Source: Verticillium longisporum
Taxonomy: Eukaryota > Ascomycota > Sordariomycetes > Glomerellales > Plectosphaerellaceae
Length of the DNA: 64,000 nt
Direction of reading: 5' to 3'
Assembly: GCA_019188255.1 (NCBI GenBank)
Contig: JAETXT010000014.1
Coordinates: 1,426,001 to 1,490,000, forward strand
Made by a program: the position numbers and the translations under genes. A model generated the notes under the pieces. That model was not told where the DNA came from and made no database searches. It saw only the letters and a list, made by a program, of their open reading frames with translations. Positions 55,401 through 64,000 of the stretch are shown here, one piece after another (position 1 is the stretch's first letter; the number at the start of each line of letters is the position of its first letter).

Positions 55401-55781
55401 CGTTGCCTATTCTGTGATGCCGAAACAACAGTGCCTTCGCACAATGGTTCGGCACCACCGGCTGGGGCGCCAGATACACGGAATCCGCTGATGGTCACGA
55501 GCATCAGCGCCGGCGTGAGCTGTCCGAATTGCGGTCGCCACCTGCCACGCTGCGTCGTGTGTCTCGAGGTCGTGGGAATCCCCAGGTCAGATCGACCCGA
55601 GGCGGCTGCTGACATGGACACCCGCATGGCAGCAAGGTTTCCCACATTCTGCCTCAAGTGCGAGCATGTCTTGCATCTCGATCATGCGCGGCACTGGTTT
55701 GCGCGGCATGTCGAGTGTCCTGTTCCAGAATGTCGGTGCAAATGTAACTTTAGGGCCAACCCGGAACTCAACTATCACTGA
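52464..55781 (+). CDS. SEA4: SEA4/Mio, SEA (GATOR2) complex WD40 subunit
   Basis: Four exons: 52464-53667, 53725-54309, 54371-54463 and 54514-55781, giving 1049 aa. Introns are 57, 61, 61-or-less and 50 nt; intron 1 has a weak donor GTTTGA. The N-terminal beta-propeller reads GLIKWSPLAGHNRFIHINLQ, LLAVGGQNGGVNLLRM, DQSLHIWDLNRLS and GVLVWDRRATSR. Splicing across exons 3 and 4 gives GVATIWGNDL|GNKPSSRLPE and then VTLWEKCIGNICKKRRLPRY and FHRQLCLDICTWGD, which fits Mio proteins. The helical solenoid ETARALFRGEIGKAVQILKK follows. The C-terminus has the paired zinc sites of a RING-like end: RCLFCDAET, CPNCGRHLPRCVVCLEV, FCLKCEHVLHLDHARHWF and CPVPECRCKC. In yeast Sea4 is a vacuole-membrane regulator that relieves SEACIT inhibition of TORC1. 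Confidence 0.92.
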
Positions 55782-56251
55782 GAGGTGTCTGATGCAAGGT
55801 AGTTTGAGCGGTAGTCGTAGTTGCGGGTTCAGTTGTAGCAATTCCATGATCCAGGCAACATGTCGTTTTGCATCTGCTTCGCCGCTGATGGCTCGCTCAC
55901 CGTCTCTCACCGAACGGACAGCCTGGTGGGCCACTCCTCGCTGTGGTGTCGTGGAACCGTTGCGCTTTGAGCGTGACAGGGGCACGCAGCTGCCCCACCT
56001 TGATGCGCCATTCGAACGTCAGTGACGGTCCAGTCAACGCTCGAGATCACGCTCACAACCTTCAACTAGCACGATAGCCTTTGAGATCTCCAACGACACG
56101 CGCTGCAATTCGATTGACCCCTGGGGTAAAACGATGCTCGTATATCCAAAAGGCATCCTCCTGACGTAGTCTTCCGCATTGACCAGTATCCCACTGCCTG
56201 TCGAGTCCGGACGCCACGGTCATCATATCCAGGCAGCGGTCAGCGGGGACA
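55782..56251. other. Spacer between SEA4 and the TBC gene
   Basis: 470 bp between same-strand genes; the TBC promoter and SEA4 3' end. No gene seen. Confidence 0.5.
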
Positions 56252-58765
56252 ATGGCTCTCTCAGGCCATGCTCAGTGAGTCGAGACCCTGGACTGGCGAG
56301 ACTTGGTCGGCCATGCTGACTGCGTCCTAGAACGAGATGGATCGAGACGATCAAGCACACGCATAGCCTTGCCGATCTGCAGCGGGCCATCAAGTACAAT
56401 GGGGTCTCGAGCCCTTGCCTTGCTGGTTATCGCTCGGTGTGCTGGAAGGTAAACAGCTTCGTGCTCTGTCGGCCATGTGAGAGCTTTCGCTTAACACACC
56501 ACTAGATTTTCTTGCTGTTCCAAACTGTGAACAAGGAAAGCTGGGTACAGACGCTGTCTGAAAACCGAGATTACTACAGCGAGCAGCGTGATCATTTCCT
56601 CAAGTTCATCAAGCATCCAGAAGAGTTGGCCAACGTAGCGGTAGATCCGCTGGCGGATGACCCCGATGTGAGCCTCGTTCACACGTCAGGCGACACTTGC
56701 ACCATATGCTCACATGTGCGCGCAGTCACCATGGAACACACTACGCCAAGATGAGATCATCCGGGCAGAGATTGCCCAGGACGTCCAGCGTCTGCCCGAA
56801 GAACCATTTTACCACGAAGAGCTGACGCAGACCATGATTGTGGATATTCTGTTCATGTATTGCAAGCTCCATCCCAACAATGGCGGCTACCGGCAGGGCA
56901 TGCACGAGCTGCTAGCACCCATCGTGCTCGTTCTGCACCAAGACGCTCAGAATGTTCAGACCACGACAGACGAGGCATCAGCGGACGCTACCATGTGGAA
57001 CGTCCTGAGCCCCGCATCTATAGAACACGACGCCTTTGCACTGTTCGACAAGATCATGAGGCGTGCACAAGCTTTTTACGAAGTCAAGGACTCGATCACG
57101 AGGGCGGCGCTGGCATCAGCATCTCGTGATCAGAGCGAAACGTCGGCGATTGTAGAGAAGAGTCGACATATACACGAAGTGTGTCTTGCCAAGGTCGACC
57201 CTGAGCTCTCGAAGCATCTCAAAGACGTGGAAGTTTTGCCGCAGATTTTCCTCATGTAAGTACGAGCCAAGCGCGAGGGGTGTCTTCAGTTCTAACAACC
57301 GAAGTCGCTGGATACGACTTTTGCTAGGCAGGGAGTTTCCCTTTGCCCAGCTACTTGTGCTGTGGGATCATCTTTTTGCCATTGACCCCTCTTTAGATCT
57401 GATAGACCTTGTGTGTGTTGCCATGCTCCTTCGAATTCGATGGCAGTGTATGTGCCCCTCCCGACTCGACAAGAAAAACACTAACAGGCCCTTAGTGCTC
57501 AACGCAGATTACTCTGTCTGTCTGATGCTTCTCCTGAAATATCCAGCTCCAGATAAACACCACGCCCCGCATACATTTGTGGATGATGCCATCTACTTAA
57601 GAGACCACCTCGACACCTCGGGGGGCGCCACGCTGGTCATGAAATACACTGGCAAATTTCCGTCGTCGTCAGTGTCAAGCGCGCGGCCACGAACGCCGAC
57701 ACGGAAGCCCCTGCCCTCGTCTCCGCACATTCGCGCAAGCCGCTCGCCGCTGGCCTCGCCCGGACGCTTCATCCAACAACAGGGCGGCGTCGAGGCCATC
57801 TTTCAGGGCGCAGCGAAGAACGTGCTCGAACGTGGCGAGAGGCTCGGCATTAACCACGCCGTGCGGGACGCCATGGGGAGATAAAACGAAACGTGCAAGG
57901 CTTTAACGAGGCCCGTCAGTTGCCGAGGACCGCGAGACAGACTCTTGTCGACGATTCGGCGACGCGGGCAATGTCTGCCATGAGGGAGCGGAACCGTCTC
58001 TTGGCGAATATGTTAGAAGAGTCGATCGCTAGCCTCAAGATGGCGACATCGGAGATGGCGGATGACGAGAAGACGCGCGAGCTCGTGGAGACGGCAGCAG
58101 CCAAGGTGCAATTCGTCAAAGTCCACTTGGAAGACTCGACGATTGACGTGCCTGATCTGGACCTGCCGGCGAGCGCCGCTGACATGGAGGAAAAGGACGA
58201 CGTTGTTATGGAAGGTAATACTGACGCCTCGCCATTGCTCAACGTTCGCGATGCCGAGGACGCGACAGCGGCCCTCTCAGGGCTCCAGCTTGCGGAGCAA
58301 GCGGATGTGAAGACGCCAGACATATCGATAGATGCCATGGACATCTCAAAAGAGACTCTCCTTGACCCGACTCGAGAGGCTGATGCGCAGCCCTCGGTGG
58401 CAGAGAAGACCAATGGGTCACTCGGGGTTAAGCACCCTCCACGTCCGGCGCCGATCCCTACACGTTCAACGCTGGCGCAGTCATCCTTTTCCTGGATGTT
58501 GGAACCCGACGAAACGGTGCACTCGTCTTCGGAGTCCCTTCCCCCACAGACCTCCTCGGCGGCTCAGGCGCGAAAGCAGTCTGGAACACGCGGTAAACGC
58601 ATTTCCAACAGCGTCAACAGGGACCGGAACGCCTTCCTCTTCGGCGAAGTCACGGCTGAGTCGGATGGCGCGAGCCAGCCATCGACAGACGACATATTTG
58701 GCATGGAACCCATGACGGCGAAACACAAGGGAAAGGGGCCCGAGACTGGTCCGGGTCCGCTGTAG
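56252..58765 (+). CDS. TBC-domain Rab GTPase-activating protein (TBC1D5-like), with one apparent 1-nt frame break
   Basis: Six exons: 56252-56274, 56331-56448, 56506-56667, 56726-57255, 57305-57447 and 57496-58765. Introns are 48-58 nt, with canonical donors (GTGAGT, GTAAAC, GTGAGC, GTAAGT, GTATGT). The first exon is only 23 nt (MALSGHAQ). The spliced TBC domain reads RWIETIKHTHSLADLQRAIK, SPCLAGYRSVCWKIFLLFQ, SPWNTLRQDEIIRAEIAQDV with the arginine finger IAQDVQR, NGGYRQGMHELLAPIVLVLH with the glutamine finger YRQ, PQIFLIRWIRLLLGREFPFA and LRIRWQLLNADYSVCLMLLL. After VRDAMG one G must be added to the G4 run 57875-57878 to continue EIKRNVQGFNEARQLPRTAR; the total then is exactly 749 codons. 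TBC1D5-type GAPs act on Rab7 with retromer; the specific orthology is inferred. The C-terminus is disordered. Confidence 0.85.
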
Positions 58766-59289
58766 TTCTGGTCCTGACAACCGGGGGGTTCTTCCATCGC
58801 TTGCCCTTGTACGAATCTAGACGAATGAAGTATCACGACATCATGCATGATAAGATTTCTTCTGACATGTGCCTTTCATGTGAGCGTTCTTCAGGGAATA
58901 AACATGACAATCATAAGAGAGAGAGAGAACAAGCACCTCTGATGAAGGGGAGACTCTGCGAACGCTCATTGTTGTCTCTCAAGTCACATGTTCGCGGGTT
59001 GACGGGTAGCCACGTCATCTTGATAGTTGCTCCTGGATGGCATGATGCGCACGGCATGGCAGACGGGTTGAGCCAGCTACCTTCATCAGAAGTAGGCAGA
59101 TCAGGTGGATCACGTCACATCGAGAGCACCCTGGAACGGACAGAGCACATCCGTTCCGGTGATGAGTATCCTGGGATCGTTGCTGTCTCCTATTCACACG
59201 CCCGTTCTCCCTCCCTCCTCATTTCTCTTTTCTCCTCACCCTCGCTAGTCTTCAACCCGATCTGCCACCGACAGTGACAAGTACCGGAT

Positions 59290-59523
59290 ATGACCGCCCG
59301 GTACCGTGCTGGATCGAGATCGGGACCGAAGCATCTGGCGCAGACACCGCCAGCAGAGCCCATCGACGACGATCTCCTCGGCCCTCCCGAAGGAGGCGGG
59401 GAGTGGGAGGGGCAGGGGGAGGGTTTCGATGGTGTGATGGGCATGGTGATGAATATGCCTTGGAACATGGGAAATCTCGTATGTCGACCAACGACTGGCG
59501 ACTCTGACGTTACACGACGCTAG
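59290..59523 (+). CDS. Possible small protein, 77 codons
   Basis: An open frame starts at ATG 59290, about 50 bp after a typical fungal CT-rich promoter tract (59208-59248), and reads MTARYRAGSRSGPKHLAQTP, then PIDDDLLGPPEGGGEWEGQG and MGMVMNMPWNMGNL. A GTATGT donor-like site at 59477 could end a first exon, with an acceptor GCTAG at about 59523 extending the frame. No family is known to me. It may equally be chance. Confidence 0.2.
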   Translation: MTARYRAGSRSGPKHLAQTPPAEPIDDDLLGPPEGGGEWEGQGEGFDGVMGMVMNMPWNMGNLVCRPTTGDSDVTRR

Positions 59524-60539
59524 TTACCAGACTGTCGGGTCGCCAGTCACACAGCAATTCTAAGCGAGGCTCCAGTTCTGATGATCAATAGCCAGGTCGT
59601 ATTGTGTTGTGTGCTTGCAGGGAGAGAGGGGGGCGTTTCGGCCTCTTGGGCCTGACTTTGGTTCGGAGGGGGCGGGCTTGAACTGATCCGGTCTGCCAAG
59701 CGTGTGACTCGGGGGGGGTTTCTGCAACCAACGCTGTTGGGGTTCCCCCCTTCTCCTCGCCATGTTTTCTCTTCAACCCATTGGTGTGGAAGGCAAGGCT
59801 AGCGGCGGTGCATCATAATTGCGATCGATATCGGGACTTTGGTACTCACACGGTGCACGCCTGACCCTCCAGCTGCGCCCTTCGAGGAGGATTGCCTGCC
59901 AGTGAGCATAGACATGATAGAATAGAAGAGGGCGCAGAAGGACTCAAGACGAGGCAAACGGCCTTCTGGTGTGGTTACACAGCGTGGAATTTGTCTTTAA
60001 TCCCCGACACACCAGACAATGAGGGCGAGGTTGGACGACGCTGCTTTCGCCCCCAAACACCTTCACAAACACCCACATGCCACGGAGGCGCCACACCGCA
60101 GCACAGACCTGGGGAAGATCCTTCGGAGGTTATCCAAGGGAGTCAGGACCAGCTCATTGTTGAGGTTGCAGATCGAGTATCTCGTGTCACAGATACAGCA
60201 TGGCACTTCGGTGACGTCCCTCCCTATGCCCTCGTTCTCGACAGCACAAATCTTCACCACGTGGTCCCGCGTCCCTGCATCCCCTCGTGATGGACAGAAT
60301 ATCTCCCTCCCATACCTTCAGGAGCTGAAGATGTGAGACCACGGACAGACACATCCACCCCCCTCTCTTGAGTGAGGCAGAGGGGAAAAAAGAAGGTGTT
60401 CAAGATTCACGATCCAAAATCAAATCTGGAACGAATAGGAAAAAAAAAAAAAAGGTATACCCACCTGAAGGGTCTGGATCAACGCCTCAAAATGCAGGAA
60501 GCATGACCGAGACTCTCATCCCCGATTGACTCTGCATTC

Positions 60540-60544
<5 letters not shown>

Positions 60545-60574
<30 letters not shown>
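60545..60574. repeat. (CT)15 microsatellite
   Basis: Perfect CT dinucleotide repeat of about 15 units in the gene-poor region. Confidence 0.9.
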
Positions 60575-60578
<4 letters not shown>

Positions 60579-62859
60579 CCCGGAGAGGGGCGGGAAACAG
60601 GAAATGTACATTCTCCCCATCCGCCACCTGACGTCTTTCTTTTCTTTCGAGTCCCTGGCCCACTGTTGTGACGTTGCCTTGGATCCGGCCAGCAGCGAGC
60701 GGCGTGCACGGATGGCCAAATTGTGATTGAGGCCATCGCCAATGCCACAGATCCCTGGAGCCCGAGAGCCACGCCAACCTGACGACCCACCTCACCAGTA
60801 GGACCAACGCACGCACACGCGTGCTCGTGCGCAACTGGTCCAGGTCTTCCTTTGATCGTGGATCCTAATCCGCTCGCTCCCTTGCAGATGAACAGCACAG
60901 CATGCCGCCATTTCATCAAACAGAGACAGACAGCCAGCCAGCTTTGTGCACACGGAGCCGCGACCCCCAAAGCTGTACCTGCTTCTGTAGCTCGCCCGAA
61001 GAAGAGCGGTCCCCTCCCCACCCTCCGACCCATATCGCTACACATGTCCGCCAGAGGAAAGATCGCCGAGTCGTCCGGGCCCTTCAGGCCATGTCTCCCC
61101 GGGCGGGGCGCGAGGACGAAGAGGAGCGTGATCCACATGATGCCCAAACTACCTACCTACCTTTTACCCAACATTCGCAGCATCGTCCACGGCCAGCCAG
61201 CTAGCCGGACAGTCAGTACGGGCATCGGCACGGACATCGGCACGAGCATCAGTGTCAGATGACCAAAGGAAACAAATGAAAAAAAAAGAACCACGCCCCA
61301 TCTCATGGTGATCCCTTTCCTTTCCTCTGCCCTATCGTCGGTCTAGAAAGCTCAGAAACACACACCCTCCCCCCGTCTTTCTTCGGTTCCGCAAAGGAAG
61401 GAAGGAAGAGTTAAAAAAAAATAGATTGTTCGGCAAGCAAACAGAGTCCGCCACCTGTTGGGTTGCGGAGACTGGGCGCCAAAGTAACCCATCTCGCCTG
61501 TAGGAGGTCTACTCGAGCCCAGAGGTGCTGTCCGTTCTTTGTCCACGAGCCTGACCGCCGTCTGATCAATGCATGGCCCGATCCATGCCGTGCAGCAATC
61601 GTCAATCAGGCTGCCACCTGCCCCCCCCCTCCTGTCCTCGAGAATGGAAAAGTCTCATCATTGTCACGTTAGGAGAAACTGCCAACGATGGCGGGCCCGC
61701 GGGCCGCAAACGGGGTCTACGATCGCTCCAGCGTCCGTCTCATTCCTTCGACTGCGACTCCCCCCCTCCCCCAGCGCAAAGAAACGTGCCAGATCAATGT
61801 CCACTCGTCATGTACCGTGGTGCTCCATACCTACTGATGCTGCTGTCCCATCGGCTCGCGCCGGGCCCGAACACATGAGGTGGGGAACAGCAGGTTGGGC
61901 AGGGCTGAAGCGTGGGCTAGCAGCGTCTCTGCAGAGGACAGAGACCATGCGGCGAGTAAAATAAAACACCCTCACGTGTACCTATGTGATCTCAGAGTCA
62001 ATACGCAAACGCCAGGGACCGTCATGGGCACGAGGATGAATCACAAGGGAAGACTCTTGTGGCCTTTGTTTTACTGAATTGCTGTTGTTGTTATTGGACA
62101 GAGCAGGCACAAGCCCGCCGTCCTAAGATAACATGGACTCGCTCTTTTCCACGCCTCATCCAAGAGGTCAAGGCCGTTCCGAGACGAACGTGTATACCAT
62201 ACACTCCACAATCACTCATTGTATATCGTTAGTGATCCCCAACCCCTCCCCCCAAAAAGCCGCCGCTTCCCGTAGAAAATAACCCTCTCTCCCCTGAACC
62301 CCAATAATGAATATCCGATACCGTATACACCGCCCCAGGGCCAGAGCCGCCGTTGACATTACGCAACATACCAAAGCAATCAAAGCAGCATGACGTATGG
62401 ACAAATGAAAGTAAAAAGGGACTTGGCAGCAGACGATGAGTCTGAGATGAGTATGTAGGATAAATGCCGCCATGGGAAAAGGACAGAAGCCCTTCCACTC
62501 GATGCTTAGATTTTTGCGCCATCAAACCATGGGCCGATCGGGGATTCGTCATCAACCCATTTTTCGTGTCGTAGTTGTGGTTGTGTTCGTGTTCGTGTGC
62601 ATGTGCGAATGCGTGAGCGCATATTTCTTTTCTCGCTTTTCGAATCCATCCCTTGCGGAAAAGTGAGAGTACGAAGACGAAAATGGCATGGAGTGACGAG
62701 GACGGGGAAGTGATGAAAACCCCATGTCATTTGTGAGAGCACTGTGCCCCCGAAATGAAACAGAGACAAGTGAAAATTCTGTCATAATACGCATGTTCCA
62801 CGAGAGAGGCGGAGCCGGACGGAGTAGAGGACAGGGAGAAGCGAGGGGGCCACGGCCGA

Positions 62860-63995
62860 TCAGAGCCGACTTCTGACGGCACAATCGTCGGCGACTGGCG
62901 CGGAATGCTGCTCCTGGCCCCTCGCGAGGCGCGCCTCCATCTCGGCGCGCCGCCGCTGTCTCTGCATTGAGGCGTCGAGCTGCGCTTGTCTCTCATGGCC
63001 TGTCGTGCACACGTTAGTTTCATGCCAACTGATCGCCAGGTCACGCCCAACTCTCCACATGGCGTAAGGGGTGGGGGGGGGGGGGGACCACATACCGATC
63101 CTCCAGACTTTACGCTTGTGTTCCTTGCTCACCCACGAGTAGTGAATTGCCCGCTCCGGATGCGTTGAGAGCAGGCCAATGCTCTTGATGAGACGGGCCT
63201 TGGCGTCACGTACGGGTAACTCAATCGTCTTGACCTCGCCAAATTCGTCAAAAACAAGAAGGCCTTGAGCATCGGTCACAGGGATCTTCTTGTTCTCGCG
63301 ATAGTATGCGCTCTGGAGGCCGCCGTTGCGACGTAGGGGGCCTTTGAACTGCGCGTTGTACTCGCGATTGACGTCGTCCCAAGGCGTCTCGCGGTCGTGG
63401 CGGTCGATGCGCCAGTAATCAATAAAGTCCTTCTGCTCAATGGTGTACTTGACATTGCAGCGGGTGCCGCGGGCTGGTGGATTTCGTTTTGGCTTCTGGA
63501 TTCTGTGGGGTGAGGACATGGGTGAGAGCGGCGTCGGGGGTTGGAAATGTCTCCTGTAAGTGCTGGCAGCATCGACATCCAGACGAGGACGTCTTGTCAG
63601 TGAGTCGTTGTTGTTGAGGCGAGAGTCTGCTGAGGATCTGGCATAATGAGAGGCGAGTGTCTCGAGACTGATGAGATCGAGCTCGGGCAGACGCGGCAGT
63701 GACAGTAACCTCTCTCCCGTGTTGTGGGAGAAAGCACGGAAGCCCGAGATCTTTGGTGACGGCCAATCCGGGGACCCTTCAGCGGAGGAGAAGGATTCTG
63801 CTTTGAAAGACTCGACGGTGACTGCAAGCTGTCATCAGGACTGAACCTGGATAGGTGGCCAGGGGGCAAGGTAAGCTTACCATCTGATGCAAGCGAGCTG
63901 TGGCTCCACGCTGGTGACACGGGCTGGTGTTGTCTGTATGTGCTGGTGCTGGCCATTGCAGTGATAGGGGGATAGTCGTGCAGTCTCGTGTTCAT
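62860..63995 (-). CDS. Myb/SANT-like DNA-binding-type protein (start near or beyond right edge)
   Basis: Exons (complement): 63881-63956 (or from 63995), 63096-63821 and 62860-62999. Introns are 59 nt (GTAAGC ... CTGATGAC ... TTGCAG) and 96 nt (GTATGT ... AACTAACG ... GACAG). The product is about 313 aa from ATG 63956, or 326 from ATG 63995; a further upstream exon outside the window is possible. The first part is Ser/Pro-rich (FSSAEGSPDWPSPKISGFRA). From about residue 150 comes a helical block NVKYTIEQKDFIDYWRIDRH, then DDVNREYNAQFKG and GGLQSAYYRENKKIPVTDAQ, which has the spacing of a Myb/SANT-like helix-turn-helix seen in fungal regulatory proteins. HPERAIHYSWVSKEHKRKV and a basic tail follow. 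The second intron has no stop and is a multiple of three, so a retained form would add 32 residues; it contains a G14 run on the plus strand at 63073-63086. DNA binding is inferred. Confidence 0.7.
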
Positions 63996-64000
63996 GGTCG

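Larger units (their letters stand above)
58766..62859. other. 4.1-kb gene-poor region
   Basis: No firm gene. A small frame at 59290-59523 is listed separately. A minus-strand frame of 222 codons at 60479-61147 starts with a hydrophobic MGIMWITLLFVLAP but encodes RE repeats from the (CT)n tract and has no domain; I do not call it. Low-complexity tracts: A13 near 60440, (CT)15 at 60545-60574, A-rich near 61278 and 61413. The right end is the 3' flank of the Myb-like gene. Confidence 0.5.

Noticed and set aside
1..64000. CRISPR array, operon, prophage, or rRNA features
   Set aside because: None present; spliceosomal introns throughout show a eukaryotic nuclear genome.

Overview
The window reads as nuclear chromosomal DNA from a filamentous ascomycete (Pezizomycotina, most like a Sordariomycete). 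Evidence: short GT-AG introns, mostly 48-65 nt, with CTAAC/CTGAC-type branch sites; single-gene transcription units on both strands; CT-rich leaders; and recognisable fungal orthologues (Atp23, Tip41, Aurora kinase, Mrh4, Hut1, Sea4, Efg1, Nip7, Noc3, Pop3). I see no bacterial, organellar or viral features, no rRNA or tRNA gene, and no intact transposon. Species cannot be named from the sequence alone. Exon models were made by hand from splice signals, phase and remembered family conservation.

Layout. 1-650: 5' end of a minus-strand gene running off the left edge (probable ubiquitin C-terminal hydrolase). 2810-3669: POP3 (RNase P/MRP). 4924-6673: a conserved-looking protein of unknown function. 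6823-8905 (-) and 9307-10063 (+): NOC3 and NIP7, two 60S ribosome-assembly factors that share a 401-bp divergent promoter. 10581-12181 (-): PRO1, glutamate 5-kinase. 13289-14174: ATP23. 14488-15783 (-): Aurora kinase. 17127-18021: TIP41. 18395-20149 (-): a basic/acidic Ser-rich protein with a KEN box. 20894-22723 (-): MRH4. 23377-25370: a protein with aftiphilin-like WGDFEV motifs. 27719-28971: a triple-KH RNA-binding protein. 30207-31537: HUT1 nucleotide-sugar transporter. 32436-34847 (-): a dual-specificity phosphatase. 34848-43371: an 8.5-kb gene-poor stretch. 43372-47240: a long Ser-rich disordered protein. 48180-49167: TPT1 tRNA 2'-phosphotransferase. 49348-50524 (-): a protein with two dsRBD-like regions. 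51008-51921 (-): EFG1. 52464-55781: SEA4/Mio of the SEA (GATOR2) complex. 56252-58765: a TBC-domain Rab GAP. 58766-62859: gene-poor. 62860-63956/63995 (-): a Myb/SANT-like protein.

Themes. RNA metabolism is prominent (POP3, NOC3, NIP7, MRH4, KH protein, TPT1, dsRBD-like protein, EFG1). Two TORC1-pathway regulators (TIP41 and SEA4) are also here. These are ordinary housekeeping genes and I see no operon or biosynthetic cluster. I did not find a convincing new multi-gene system.

The most striking anomaly is that four otherwise intact conserved genes (NOC3 twice, the 23377 gene, the 43372 gene and the TBC gene) need exactly one extra base, each time at a homopolymer of 4-5 bases, to restore their frame. 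In addition, HUT1 has an in-frame TAG. The simplest explanation is homopolymer under-calling in the source assembly. The two NOC3 breaks, however, share an identical 11-mer and deserve a direct check.
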